A stretch of DNA of 64,000 bases from Aliivibrio fischeri (GCF_009727955.1 NZ_WOBR01000004.1:993724-1057723), one strand, 5' to 3'. Shown: positions 38,591 through 48,453, counted from the stretch's first letter. Notes: generated by a model from the letters alone, not told the origin. Numbers and translations: made by a program.

Positions 38591-40382
38591 TATGATCTCC
38601 TAGTTTCTTCATCTCTGTACCATTAGGAATTGAGATCTCTCCAATAACGGTGTTTAGTTGACTTTGTCTCTGGTAAACCATCGAATACCAACCTTGATTA
38701 GCCAGTAAGTCATGATGTGACCCTTGCTCTTCAATTTGCCCTTCATTTAATACAAAAATTCGATCAGCTTCGATTAAATTAGGTAAACGTTGTGTTACTA
38801 ACAACATGGTTTTATGGTTGTAATTTTCTTTTAAATTTCGACGAATAATCACTTCAGTTTTAATATCTAATGCACTGAATGGATCATCTAACAGCAAAAT
38901 ATCCGCATCAGATAATAAGGCTCTTGCAAGCGTTAACCTTTGGCGCTGTCCACCAGAAAGGTTTCCACCACCTTCTCGTAACTCAGTATTAAACCCGTCA
39001 GGCATGGCATCAATTTCGTTTTTAATTCCTGCCATTTCTGCCACGTATTGGATTTGCGCTTCCGTTGCCTCTGGTTTAGCTAATGCGATATTTTCAGCAA
39101 TGGTCCCTGAAAATAAGAACGGCTTTTGCGGAACCCATGCAATCTTGCTACGCAAAGAATGAAAAGTTAATGATTGCACTGGATAACTATCAATACTTAT
39201 GTTTGATGAATGTTCTAACTCAAACTGTCTTAGAATCAAATGCAACAAGGTACTTTTGCCGCTACCAGTTGGCCCTGTAATACCTATAAATCCACCTTCA
39301 TCAACCGTCATATTTATTCTTTCAAGTGCCCGTCGGTTCGTATTTTGATAAGAAAATGAAGTTATATTGATATCCAATGACGCTTTCGCATCGGAAGGCA
39401 ATGTAACACTACCTTCAACCACTTCTTCTTTTTCTGAAAAAAGTGCATCTAAACGTTTCCATGACGTACTACCTCGTTGGAAAACATTAAATTGCCAGCC
39501 AAATTGTAAAAATGGTCCTAACAACTGACCAAGATATAACGTAAACGTCGTAAATAACCCCACTGAAATCTGATCATGGTTAATTAACCACGCGCCATAA
39601 GCCAATGAAATAACAAACGATAAGCCGTAAATAAGTTGAATTGTCGGTGCAAATGCGGCATCCACTTTTGCAACAGCTAAATTAGCTTCCAGAGTTTCAT
39701 CCAGTGTTTTACCAAAACGTAGCTCTTGACGTTGCCCAATTCCATGAGAACGAACCGCACGAATCCCCGAGACAGTTTCACGAGCTTCTTCATTTAAATG
39801 AGCAAAACTGGCTTGTGCGCGACCAAATGTTTTATGTAAATTAATACCATAATGCTTAGTGATATAAACCAAAAATGGAAATGGTAATAATGCCACTGCA
39901 GTAAGCTCACCACTTACGATAAAAATCATTCCGAAAATTACAGTTAAGCCAGCGATAAAGGAATCAACTAAAGTCATGATCCCCATACCTGTCGCTTCTT
40001 CAACTGCATTCAAATCATTCGTTGCATGAGCCATTAAATCGCCCGTACTGCGACGAGAATAAAACGACGGTGACAGCATTGAAAACTTTCTAAATAAATC
40101 TCGACGTAGTACTTTCGCAATAGCAATCGAAGCACCGTATAACTGACTTTGCCACACATAACGTAAGCCATACATAGCAATCGCTGAAATGACAATGCCA
40201 CCAATGTGGACTAACAAATATGGTACTGTAAGCTCATTACTACTGACGCTATCAACAATGCGGCCAATCAACCAAGAAGGTACCAAACTTAATAAAGCCA
40301 CCACTTGCAATGCAATGATGGCGATAATGTACTGGCGTGAAAACATCTTGATGTAACCACGCAATTTCCACAAAATATTCAT
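38583..40382 (-). CDS. MdlA-like ABC exporter half-transporter
   Basis: A 599-aa half-transporter. The membrane domain (~1-310) is close in pattern to E. coli MdlA: YGLRYVWQSQLYGAS, YSRRSTGDLMAHATNDLNAV. The ATPase domain has GPTGSGKST, LSGGQRQRL, and Walker B ILLLDDPFSALD. Asp replaces the catalytic Glu, and the H-loop has TQR, so its own site is degenerate, as is common in heterodimeric exporters. It starts 4 bp after gshA. Confidence 0.88.
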   Translation of the reverse strand: MNILWKLRGYIKMFSRQYIIAIIALQVVALLSLVPSWLIGRIVDSVSSNELTVPYLLVHIGGIVISAIAMYGLRYVWQSQLYGASIAIAKVLRRDLFRKFSMLSPSFYSRRSTGDLMAHATNDLNAVEEATGMGIMTLVDSFIAGLTVIFGMIFIVSGELTAVALLPFPFLVYITKHYGINLHKTFGRAQASFAHLNEEARETVSGIRAVRSHGIGQRQELRFGKTLDETLEANLAVAKVDAAFAPTIQLIYGLSFVISLAYGAWLINHDQISVGLFTTFTLYLGQLLGPFLQFGWQFNVFQRGSTSWKRLDALFSEKEEVVEGSVTLPSDAKASLDINITSFSYQNTNRRALERINMTVDEGGFIGITGPTGSGKSTLLHLILRQFELEHSSNISIDSYPVQSLTFHSLRSKIAWVPQKPFLFSGTIAENIALAKPEATEAQIQYVAEMAGIKNEIDAMPDGFNTELREGGGNLSGGQRQRLTLARALLSDADILLLDDPFSALDIKTEVIIRRNLKENYNHKTMLLVTQRLPNLIEADRIFVLNEGQIEEQGSHHDLLANQGWYSMVYQRQSQLNTVIGEISIPNGTEMKKLGDHNE

Positions 40383-40386
40383 TAAA

Positions 40387-41985
40387 TTACGCTACGACCT
40401 CTTCTGTCTCACAATCACACTGCAAATCGTTTTTTTTCTGAATAAATTCATCAAAACTCATATCTTGTAATGTCTCCATTCTTTGCTGTTTAGCTAAAGA
40501 CTCGCCAACTAATCGGGATAAACCTGCCATTTCTTCTTTATTAATTTCGATATCTTTATGCTGTTTAAAATACATTTCAGATAATCTTTGTGTTACGTGT
40601 TTATATGACAGTTTTTCATCTTTCATTATTGTTAATATTTGCGCTGATGGCGTTAAATTACTATCTATAAATTTAACCTGTTCACGCTCAATGCCTTGTT
40701 TATGTCCTTCTGTAGCAAACACATTATCTAACCATGACGCAACTGGCATCATTGATGATAATAAAGTCAAGCCAAGCTCTTTAAGCTCTCTATCACCTTG
40801 TTGCGTTGGTAGTAATAGCCCTTCTTTTCTCCCTTCTGTTGCCACTAACTCTTGACGACGAGCAATTAACTCTCGTTCAGAATCTGTTAACTCAGGGCTT
40901 GTTGCTAAGGCGTTATATGTAAGAAAAGCATCTAAAAAATAGCTTTGGTCTTCACTGATACCTAATGGTAATAGTGGATTGTTATCCAGACTACGTAGTT
41001 CAATATATTGAATACCGTGATGACACATCGCATACAAAGGGCGTAATTGATCACTAACGATTTTAGGTCTTACAGAACCGTATAGCTCATTTTCTAATTG
41101 TAAGACCGATGCATTCAGTTGCTGATCTCCATTTAAATGAGTATAGCGTTCACTTGGTGTCGTTAATGCGTGACATAAATCAGCCAAATACTCTTGCTTA
41201 CTATTAAAGCTTGTTGGATAAAAAGATTGCTCATTACTGCTATATCCCATGTTACTCAAGCGTAAAGATGTCGCCCATGGCAAATAATAAGTCTCGTCAT
41301 CAAGAAGATTTAAAGCGTGTTCTTGATTGATTAAATAACTTTTATCTACCGCAGGTGACGCACCAAATAAATATGGAATAATCCAACCATTACGTAGGAC
41401 ATTACGAATCAAATGAAAATAACGTTCTGAAATGAAATCATTTAAGGATAATTCACTACCAATATGTGAATGTAATATTTCCCAAAAAGAATCAGGTAAT
41501 GAAAAGTTATAATGAATACCTGAAATTAGTTGCATTCTTTTTCCATAACGATTCGCCAATCCTTCACGGTAACGTACCTTATGTAATCCAGCATTTGATG
41601 TTCCATACGCTGCGATCTTAATCTCATCATCACTTGGCAGCTCAGGTGGCATACTTGCTCCCCACATGATTTCATTATCAGGCAGACGAGTAGCGACAAA
41701 ATGATGTAAAGAAGCTAACGAATCAAACGTCGTCTTTCTTTCCGTCATTGCTGGAGTCACCAACTCTAATTGTGCTTCCGCAAAATCAGTTGTGACGTAA
41801 GGGTGCGTTAAAGCAGAGCCTAACTCTTCTGGATGAGGTAAGTTTGAAATGCGGCTTTCAGGCGTCGTACGGATCAATTCTCTTTCAATTCCACGTCGAA
41901 TGTCATGCAGTGTATTCATGGCATTTTCATTGTTTAAAAAAGAAAGAATATGAGGTTCTAGGTATTTCACATCTGTATTTTTCAT
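40387..41985 (-). CDS. gshA: Glutamate-cysteine ligase, GshA type
   Basis: A 532-aa enzyme of the E. coli GshA class: IRRGIERELIR, EELGSALTHPYVTTDFAEAQ, YGTSNAGLHKVRYREGLANR and the LISGIHYNFSLP core are all present. It makes gamma-glutamylcysteine, the first step of glutathione synthesis. As Vibrionaceae normally have gshA elsewhere, this is probably a second copy dedicated to the operon; that cannot be checked here. The C-terminus has a cysteine pair (CDCETEE) beyond the usual end. First gene of the operon; the ribosome site GAAGAA lies 6-11 nt upstream. Confidence 0.9.
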   Translation of the reverse strand: MKNTDVKYLEPHILSFLNNENAMNTLHDIRRGIERELIRTTPESRISNLPHPEELGSALTHPYVTTDFAEAQLELVTPAMTERKTTFDSLASLHHFVATRLPDNEIMWGASMPPELPSDDEIKIAAYGTSNAGLHKVRYREGLANRYGKRMQLISGIHYNFSLPDSFWEILHSHIGSELSLNDFISERYFHLIRNVLRNGWIIPYLFGASPAVDKSYLINQEHALNLLDDETYYLPWATSLRLSNMGYSSNEQSFYPTSFNSKQEYLADLCHALTTPSERYTHLNGDQQLNASVLQLENELYGSVRPKIVSDQLRPLYAMCHHGIQYIELRSLDNNPLLPLGISEDQSYFLDAFLTYNALATSPELTDSERELIARRQELVATEGRKEGLLLPTQQGDRELKELGLTLLSSMMPVASWLDNVFATEGHKQGIEREQVKFIDSNLTPSAQILTIMKDEKLSYKHVTQRLSEMYFKQHKDIEINKEEMAGLSRLVGESLAKQQRMETLQDMSFDEFIQKKNDLQCDCETEEVVA

Positions 41986-42091
41986 TTATGTTCTTCATCA
42001 AAATGTTTCTAACAACTTGAAGACGCACAGATAAAGAAAAAGACGCAAAAAAATTTCAATAAAATGAAAAATGATAAAGTAATTAGACAAA

Positions 42092-42116
42092 CGGTAAATA
42101 ATGCGTTTATTTACCG
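42092..42116 (-). terminator. Hairpin between sigZ and the glutathione operon
   Basis: CGGTAAATA (42092-42100) pairs with TATTTACCG (42108-42116); on the minus strand it is followed by TTTGTCT. It may partly terminate sigZ transcripts or lie in the gshA leader. Readthrough would place gshA under the sigZ promoter. Confidence 0.55.
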
Positions 42117-42141
42117 TCCAGTTGAAAAAGAGAGAGTAAGA

Positions 42142-42687
42142 TTATTTCTTAGGTGAAGAGCAGTTAGTTTTCTTAGGGGTATAACCTGTAACCATTCCCC
42201 CATCATTGATTTCAAAATCGCAACAAGTCATAAGATTTTCGCGAAACTTAACTCTCCCGCGCTGAATTCGACTTTTAGCTCCCGACAATGATAATCCTAA
42301 TTTATCTGCAATTTCTTGCTGTGGAATACCTTCTAATTCCGCTAAACGAAGAGGAACACTGTATTTATCAGGAAGCTCATCGATTAACGGGCGCATACAC
42401 TCTGCGATTTCTTTCCGAGCCTCCTCTACAGCGTCTTCATCTTCTGCAGCTAAATCTTCCGGTAACTCATCATAAGACAATTTATTTCGATAAAAATCCA
42501 TAATCGTATTATAGGCAATCTTATACAACCACCCTTTCAAGCTGCCTTTTGATTTTAGCTGATGCAAATTGCTACTGGCTTTTATGTACACATCTTGAAG
42601 TATGTCATCAACTGCACTCTCATCATCCACTCGTTTATGAATATAATTATGTAATTGTGCTTTGTGATTTTGCCATTCTGACAACAT
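42142..42687 (-). CDS. sigZ: SigZ-like ECF sigma factor with cysteine-containing tail
   Basis: A 181-aa sigma factor. Region 2 (VDDILQDVYIKASSNLHQLK...GWLYKIAYNTIMDFYR) and region 4 (IPQQEIADKLGLSLSGAKSR, then IQRGRVKF) are complete. A C-terminal extension contains MTCCDFEINDGG and TNCSSPKK, a cysteine set seen in SigZ-type sigmas and possibly redox- or metal-responsive. No anti-sigma gene is adjacent. I start at ATG 42687 (MLSEWQ), which gives the usual SigZ length; the frame extends to ATG 42768. It lies 157 bp upstream of gshA on the same strand and may drive that operon. Confidence 0.85.
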   Translation of the reverse strand: MLSEWQNHKAQLHNYIHKRVDDESAVDDILQDVYIKASSNLHQLKSKGSLKGWLYKIAYNTIMDFYRNKLSYDELPEDLAAEDEDAVEEARKEIAECMRPLIDELPDKYSVPLRLAELEGIPQQEIADKLGLSLSGAKSRIQRGRVKFRENLMTCCDFEINDGGMVTGYTPKKTNCSSPKK

Positions 42688-42799
42688 AAAGACAGGCCTC
42701 AAATAAACTAAATACCTCCTAACATTATCAGCTCTAGCATTTGAACAAAATAAGTATTTAATCATCAAACAGTAAATTCATGACAATATAAATACAAAA

Positions 42800-42825
42800 A
42801 AGCCTCAACATTTCTGCTAAGGCTT
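42800..42825 (-). terminator. Terminator of hflX
   Basis: AAGCCT (42800-42805) pairs with AGGCTT (42820-42825). Read on the minus strand, the stem is followed by TTTTTTG. It closes the HflX gene before sigZ. Confidence 0.85.
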
Positions 42826-42863
42826 AACTTAAATAGGTATGCATCACTCTATTTACTATGTGA

Positions 42864-44222
42864 TCACTCACTATCATTTTCGTTTAATACATTCGACATC
42901 AGCTTTTTTAATCTCGCTAAATCAATCGCACTTGAACGTACCGTTAACTTCATATGATCGTAATCGTATTCTTCATTCACCACACTCATGCTTGAACGGA
43001 TTTCTCCCATTATGCCTTTTGCATCATAAGGAACAATGATTTCTTCTTCTATCATCCCTTGCTCAGAAGCGTTAACAATGTATTTATGCAATTTTGCTAC
43101 ATCAAGAGGATTCCTTGTTGATGTCATCATCGCATCAGGAAACTCTTCCATTAATGCTTGTTGCTGCTCAGGAGTCAGTTGATCAGATTTATTTAAGACT
43201 AATAACTTATCAATGCCATCAACGCCCACTTCTCCAAGTACCTCATGTACAACATCAAGCTGAGTTCTAAAGGTTGGATCTGAGGCATCTACTACATACA
43301 GTAATAATGAAGCATCGTGCGCTTCTGCTAACGTTGAGTGGAAAGAAGCGACCAAATCATGGGGTAATTTTTTTATGAACCCTACGGTATCTGAAACAAG
43401 AATTCGAGGTTGAGTTTCTGGATACAGCGCACGCACTGTTGTATCTAGCGTTGCGAACAATTTATTTTCAACAAGCACTTCACTGCCCGTTAATGCACGC
43501 ATCATTGAAGATTTACCAGCATTGGTGTAACCCACTAAAGCAACACAAAACAGCTCAGAACGCTGAGCTCGTCGACCTTTCAGTTCATCTTGAACACTGT
43601 CTAACTCTCGACGTAATTCAGCTAATTGATCTCGAACTTTACGACGATCCAGCTCTAAACTTGTCTCACCCGAACCTTTACCCATTTGGCGTTCACTGTC
43701 ACCAATTGAAGATTCTCTTAATCTTGGGGCGACATAATTCAGGCGAGCCATTTCAACTTGAAGACGAGCGGTACGTGTACGAGCATGGCGACTGAATATT
43801 TCAATGATAATACCCGTACGATCGTATACCTGAACACCAAGTTGATTCTCTACATTACGCAGTTGAGATGGACTTAAATCACAATCAAAGACAACGACAT
43901 CGGCACAGCCAAACGGTAAGTTCTCTGAAGGAATATCATCAAAATCAGTTTCATCAAAGAAATCTTCGGTATCGGCATCCGTACCCTCTCCTTGATTACC
44001 TGTGATGTGTGCTATTTCTGCCAACTTACCAGCACCTAACACACTCATCTTTTGCGTAGAGGTTTGCTTTTGAGATTGCGTTCCGACAACTTTAAAACCT
44101 AATGTTGTCACCAAGCGAGCAAGTTCAGCCAAGGATTGTTTGGCTTCCTCACCTTTAAATTGCGGTGTACAAATAGAAATAAGTAAGGCGTTATTAAGTA
44201 GCGGTTTTTCAGTTAGTTTCAT
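42864..44222 (-). CDS. hflX: HflX-family ribosome-associated GTPase
   Basis: A 452-aa protein. N-terminal HflX domain (~10-225) with QLGVQVYDRTGIIIEIF and HARTRTARLQVEMARL; GTPase motifs G1 GYTNAGKSS (231-239), G3 DTVGF, G4 NKSD. HflX splits stalled ribosomes under stress. An acidic insertion (about 77-100, EGTDADTEDFFDETDFDD) sits within the N-terminal domain and is not in E. coli HflX. Since vibrios have a canonical hflX by hfq, this is probably a second paralogue. Confidence 0.88.
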   Translation of the reverse strand: MKLTEKPLLNNALLISICTPQFKGEEAKQSLAELARLVTTLGFKVVGTQSQKQTSTQKMSVLGAGKLAEIAHITGNQGEGTDADTEDFFDETDFDDIPSENLPFGCADVVVFDCDLSPSQLRNVENQLGVQVYDRTGIIIEIFSRHARTRTARLQVEMARLNYVAPRLRESSIGDSERQMGKGSGETSLELDRRKVRDQLAELRRELDSVQDELKGRRAQRSELFCVALVGYTNAGKSSMMRALTGSEVLVENKLFATLDTTVRALYPETQPRILVSDTVGFIKKLPHDLVASFHSTLAEAHDASLLLYVVDASDPTFRTQLDVVHEVLGEVGVDGIDKLLVLNKSDQLTPEQQQALMEEFPDAMMTSTRNPLDVAKLHKYIVNASEQGMIEEEIIVPYDAKGIMGEIRSSMSVVNEEYDYDHMKLTVRSSAIDLARLKKLMSNVLNENDSE

Positions 44223-44363
44223 GATTTTATCTTAAAGCACCGGAGTGCAAGCCTGATTTTAGCTAAAGTTAGTCTAATCCTACGCTGTTATTAAGAAGCT
44301 TGATAGGTAAATAGAAATTAAATAAAGAATAATCTTTTGGTTAATGAGAAAGCTCAGCACAAT

Positions 44364-44750
44364 CTATTTTGAGCAACTGGTTTTATTGCAACGAGAGACT
44401 CCCGTTAACCAATAGGACACTCGATAACGATTTTTAGCAAAATGTAGATAGCACCAATCTACGAGCAACTTAATTCCCGGCCATCTAAGAGGAGCATAAA
44501 GCCAACCTTTACCCACTAATTTCCATGCGAGATACGTTACATCTAACCCGAGAATCAACTCACCTTTCTGGTTTAATGCATGTAAAACCGTATTTGCAGC
44601 CTTTGGGTCAATATTAGGGTATTCAGAAAATGCTTCACTATAAATATCAATGGTTTTTATCACATTGTTTTTGTCTTGCTGTTTGAGCGCTCTCATCTCT
44701 TTTGCACACAATGGACAAGTTCCATCATAAAAAACGGTTAACTGATACAT
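44364..44750 (-). CDS. DCC-family (DUF393) thiol-disulphide protein
   Basis: A 128-aa DUF393 protein with the thioredoxin-like motif YDGTCPLCAKEM (CxxC at about 12-15) and LGLDVTYLAWKLVGKGWLYA, PGIKLL. A disulphide-related role is assumed from the CxxC; substrate unknown. Last core gene before the tRNA-Ser island. Confidence 0.85.
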   Translation of the reverse strand: MYQLTVFYDGTCPLCAKEMRALKQQDKNNVIKTIDIYSEAFSEYPNIDPKAANTVLHALNQKGELILGLDVTYLAWKLVGKGWLYAPLRWPGIKLLVDWCYLHFAKNRYRVSYWLTGVSRCNKTSCSK

Positions 44751-44890
44751 ATGTACCTCTATGTTTGAGTTCTCTATGTTATACGTCAGAGGTGACTTTT
44801 CAGATCAAGAGAGGATTTAATATTAAGCCAAATAAATGGTCAGATAATTTTGCAGAAAAATGGATAAGAATAATATGTAGGCTATAAATA

Positions 44891-44950
44891 CGAAAAAGCC
44901 CCAGCATTTCTGCTAGGGCTTAGAATGTGGCGGTGAGTGAGAGATTCGAA
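44891..44950. repeat. att-type direct repeat, outer copy of tRNA-Ser 3' end
   Basis: The segment contains a terminator hairpin (AAGCCC...GGGCTT) and 27 nt (44924-44950) identical to the 3' end of the tRNA-Ser gene (59971-60058) and its flank, stopping within the T-arm. All but one base of these 60 nt recurs at 54993-55051. This is the outer border of the segment carrying the DrmAB-like operon. Confidence 0.85.
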
Positions 44951-45037
44951 TTCAACTCCAACCATTTGATTTGAATACATGTGAACACAATCACCACCAT
45001 GTAACGTCATTTATGAAAACACTGATGAGTTGGATAA

Positions 45038-46912
45038 TTAATATTTGCTTTCAAGAGACATAGAGTATAAAAGTTCTGCTATTTCTTCTGAACTTAGTGG
45101 TGCTTGAAAACACTTCCAACCTAGTTTAATCCATTTCTTAACCTCATCAAATTCAACATGATCAGCGAATATGCATACCTTACTTTTTATCCAAGCAAGT
45201 TCTACCTCAGATATACTCTCTTTATCTACCTGAATTTTAAAACCACATTTCGGTGGTGGAACACGCAACTCCATCAGTGTTCTGCATTCATCTACCAAAA
45301 GAGTTAAATCCAGAACCTTTTGCCAGTCATCCATTACCGAACCGACCTCAACACCTGGTTCTATTTTTGTTGAAAATACGTTATTCCCTGCTGCTTCTAC
45401 AATGAATAAAAAATGAGATGCTCGCGTAAAAGCGATATATGCTTGTGAAGCGTTATTCATAACTCTTTGGCTAAAATCGACTAAAAGTACAACCTTGTTA
45501 TCTAAACCTCTAAAGTTTTTGATTTCTGAAAAAGTTAATTTATTTCGTGGGAGATTTTTGATGTTGAAATCATCGATTTGAACGACTTGATTCAACAAGT
45601 GAGTCGACAAACTTGAGATAACACTATCTAAAAATGTGTTTGGTGAAAGAATTGTGATATCAGAGAGGAGATAGCCCATATTAATTAATTTTGCTATGCC
45701 CCTTTCGATGTGCATAACTTCAGCTTGTCTTGTTGAAGAAGAGAATACCTCAACATTTGAGCCATCAATTTTACTAGTTGGTATGGCGTCTACATCTAGG
45801 ACTCTTGATAAAAAGTTCAATATAGGTCGCGTATAACGATAAGAAATATCTAACGTAAGACGAACATCACTGTATTCTTCAATTCTTTTTACAGAAGACA
45901 CTGAAAGGCCTCCATAAGAACCGCTTTGATTTACTAAGTCTTGAAAAAATAACCACTTCCCCGCAGGTAATCCGCCTTTGATGAAGCGTTCAATTACCTC
46001 TAACTTCTTTTCGTCATACATATCCTGAGCTTCATCTACAATTACAGCATCATACTGATTAACAAATGCTCTTCGAGACTCCACTTCCAAGCTGTCAATA
46101 GTTGCAACTACAATATTTACCGAGCTTAAGTTGTATTTAAGTTTATTTTTTAGCCACTTAGACTCACACAATATCAGAAGATTCTCTTCTCTACTCACGT
46201 ACTCTTTAGCCAAGGCCTCTATTACAAAAGTTTTTCCGGTACCTGCAGCACCTTCACAAATTGTACGCTTATTATTTTCAAACGCAGTTACAACCTGTTG
46301 TTGCATGCTGTTCAAGTGATTAAAAGAAGAGAGCGAAATCTCTTTTGAAATAGAACCAGGTCTCAAATAATTCGCGATTGTTTGAATTTCTTCGTAGCAC
46401 AAAGCCTTAGGTTCATCATTTTTACTAACCCAATATTCAATGAATCTGCTCAACCAAGAACGAAAGCCTTTAAGATTTGTTTTGGTTCCGCACATTGCTT
46501 GATCGTACTCAACAGAGTCATTGAGGCTAATTGTGTTAGGAACAAACACTCCATAACCAATAGGTACATTCGCTAGAAGAAAACCATTGGAAATTAACGA
46601 ATCTACTAACGAAAATAATGCACCTCGAGATTGATTAAATGGGTTTTGTATCGCATGAGTCTTTTGTTTTGACTTAGAAAACCACTTACCTTGCTTTTGA
46701 AAAACTCGCCCCCCTTTCACCTCGAAAACAAATATTCCTTTAGTGCAAACCAATATAAAATCGATCTCACTTATACGTTTTTCGCGATGTGATACTAAGT
46801 GAAGTGAGTTAAAACAAATAGCTTCAACCATTTCAATATTACGGAAAGCATCAAAGATAACCAACTCCGCATAACTATCATTATTATAAGGTTGAGGAGG
46901 GCTTATTTTCAT
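45038..46912 (-). CDS. NERD nuclease domain fused to SF1 helicase
   Basis: A 624-aa protein. The N-terminal NERD-type nuclease domain (~10-115) has EAICFNSLHL, then EIDFILVCTKGIFVFEVKGG, i.e. E...D...ExK. The SF1/UvrD-like ATPase region has CEGAAGTGKTFV (Walker A), DAVIVDEAQDM (Walker B), SYRYTRPILNFL, and a C-terminal AYIAFTRASHFLFIVEA motif. Last gene of the five-gene operon; its start overlaps the upstream gene (ATGA). Likely the DNA-cutting component of the system. Confidence 0.85.
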   Translation of the reverse strand: MKISPPQPYNNDSYAELVIFDAFRNIEMVEAICFNSLHLVSHREKRISEIDFILVCTKGIFVFEVKGGRVFQKQGKWFSKSKQKTHAIQNPFNQSRGALFSLVDSLISNGFLLANVPIGYGVFVPNTISLNDSVEYDQAMCGTKTNLKGFRSWLSRFIEYWVSKNDEPKALCYEEIQTIANYLRPGSISKEISLSSFNHLNSMQQQVVTAFENNKRTICEGAAGTGKTFVIEALAKEYVSREENLLILCESKWLKNKLKYNLSSVNIVVATIDSLEVESRRAFVNQYDAVIVDEAQDMYDEKKLEVIERFIKGGLPAGKWLFFQDLVNQSGSYGGLSVSSVKRIEEYSDVRLTLDISYRYTRPILNFLSRVLDVDAIPTSKIDGSNVEVFSSSTRQAEVMHIERGIAKLINMGYLLSDITILSPNTFLDSVISSLSTHLLNQVVQIDDFNIKNLPRNKLTFSEIKNFRGLDNKVVLLVDFSQRVMNNASQAYIAFTRASHFLFIVEAAGNNVFSTKIEPGVEVGSVMDDWQKVLDLTLLVDECRTLMELRVPPPKCGFKIQVDKESISEVELAWIKSKVCIFADHVEFDEVKKWIKLGWKCFQAPLSSEEIAELLYSMSLESKY

Positions 46913-48453
46913 AGTTGATTAATTATACTTGAGAATTTTTTACAATGTTTAACATACTCTTTTTCTGCTTCATACGTAGATAATATTGCATTGAAATCTA
47001 CGTCCTCAAATGCTTTATAAGTAATCATCTTATTCGAAAAAAGATCAGAATTTGGTAAGATCTTTTCAACTGCTTCGCTCAAATTAGCAGGAACATACTT
47101 AACACCATTCACATTCACATTTTGTGTAATGTCTTTTGATATTAAAGCAAACTTTTCATATAGGCGATGACCAATCTCAGGAGTTTTGGAGTCTGAAAGT
47201 ATATCTATCAATGTCGTTAGCTTTTTATACTTACTCTTAGACTTTACATGCTCCATCTTATTAATATGTAAATAATATTCATACATGCGTTCAATGACAT
47301 AAGTTTCAAGCCCATGAATCCCTCTAACATCCTTAGGTAACTCATAAAACTTATCTCTAAGTCCATAAGAAACAGCAATATTTAAGTAACCTTCAGCAGT
47401 AATACTCGTAATTGGCTGCGTAAACAATTTTTCCGTTTCGTTGAGCAACGCAAAAATTGTTACGATCTGTTTAATAAACTGGCTAACTTTTTCTACACAT
47501 GCAAACTCCGCCATTTTTTGAGAGTTCGTTCCATCTATTTTTCCTTTCTGAATATCTATGGCATATTGTTTTATCGAATTAAGATACTTTGATGCACTGA
47601 CTGAGTCTAAACCTGAGCCTAGGTCTGAGTCAAAAAATGGAATTAAACGATCTAGAACCTTATCTTGTTGATCACATGAGATTAACGCATCAAAAAACTC
47701 TTTAAGAATCAGTTGATCTAATTCATTGATATCTAGAGAGTTCCCAAAATATTCTTCGCTCCAATTGATAATCTTTAATGAGCTTCCTGAACTTTCTTTT
47801 CCAAGTCGAGATAGTTGTTCAAATGCTTCGTGAGCCTTCTGAGAGTTCTTCGTCATGACATATGTCAAAGCTAAACTCGCTCCATACGCACTCATTTTTC
47901 GTAAGCTATCTTTTGCTCTCGTTACTTTATCTTGATCAAACGTAGTGTTGTTTGTAATTGCGCCAACTTCAAGAATGTCTGGATCTTCGAGACTAAATAA
48001 CTTACCAAACTCCGTCGGTTTAACTATCAATTTAATATCAAGCAACTGTTTTGAAACCCTACCAGATACACGAGTTAGATAATCAAAGTGCTCTTTAGCT
48101 TCTTTATCTTCAAAATAGATTTCTGAGATGAGATAAGTCGGTAAAATACCGTCTAATTGAAACCAAGACGATGAGTCATTGTATTCAAGAAGTGAATCTT
48201 CAATTGATGAGACAACAACAACGGCAGTTTTAAGGTTCTCATCTTCTTCTTTAGATAAACGAACCCCTTGACTTGGAATCTTATCTTTGCCATTAGATTT
48301 AAGATACATAGGTATCGTGCTAGGAAACAAAGACAATTGATCTGATAAGTAATTATTAAAAGGAAACAGACTTGCTGGAGTAATAAACCCAAAAGAATAA
48401 AACTGAGCAAGATTATCTACACAAATAGGAATGTGGAATTTTTTCTTAGCCAT
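46909..48453 (-). CDS. Uncharacterised 514-aa operon protein
   Basis: No family recognised. The start, FHIPICVDNLAQFYSFGFIT, reads like a structured N-terminal domain; the rest is mainly helical with many Lys/Glu, and no nuclease, methylase or ATPase motif is visible. Its start overlaps the stop of the helicase gene upstream by one base and its end overlaps the NERD-helicase gene, so it is an integral part of the operon rather than a bystander. Confidence 0.7.
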   Translation of the reverse strand: MAKKKFHIPICVDNLAQFYSFGFITPASLFPFNNYLSDQLSLFPSTIPMYLKSNGKDKIPSQGVRLSKEEDENLKTAVVVVSSIEDSLLEYNDSSSWFQLDGILPTYLISEIYFEDKEAKEHFDYLTRVSGRVSKQLLDIKLIVKPTEFGKLFSLEDPDILEVGAITNNTTFDQDKVTRAKDSLRKMSAYGASLALTYVMTKNSQKAHEAFEQLSRLGKESSGSSLKIINWSEEYFGNSLDINELDQLILKEFFDALISCDQQDKVLDRLIPFFDSDLGSGLDSVSASKYLNSIKQYAIDIQKGKIDGTNSQKMAEFACVEKVSQFIKQIVTIFALLNETEKLFTQPITSITAEGYLNIAVSYGLRDKFYELPKDVRGIHGLETYVIERMYEYYLHINKMEHVKSKSKYKKLTTLIDILSDSKTPEIGHRLYEKFALISKDITQNVNVNGVKYVPANLSEAVEKILPNSDLFSNKMITYKAFEDVDFNAILSTYEAEKEYVKHCKKFSSIINQL

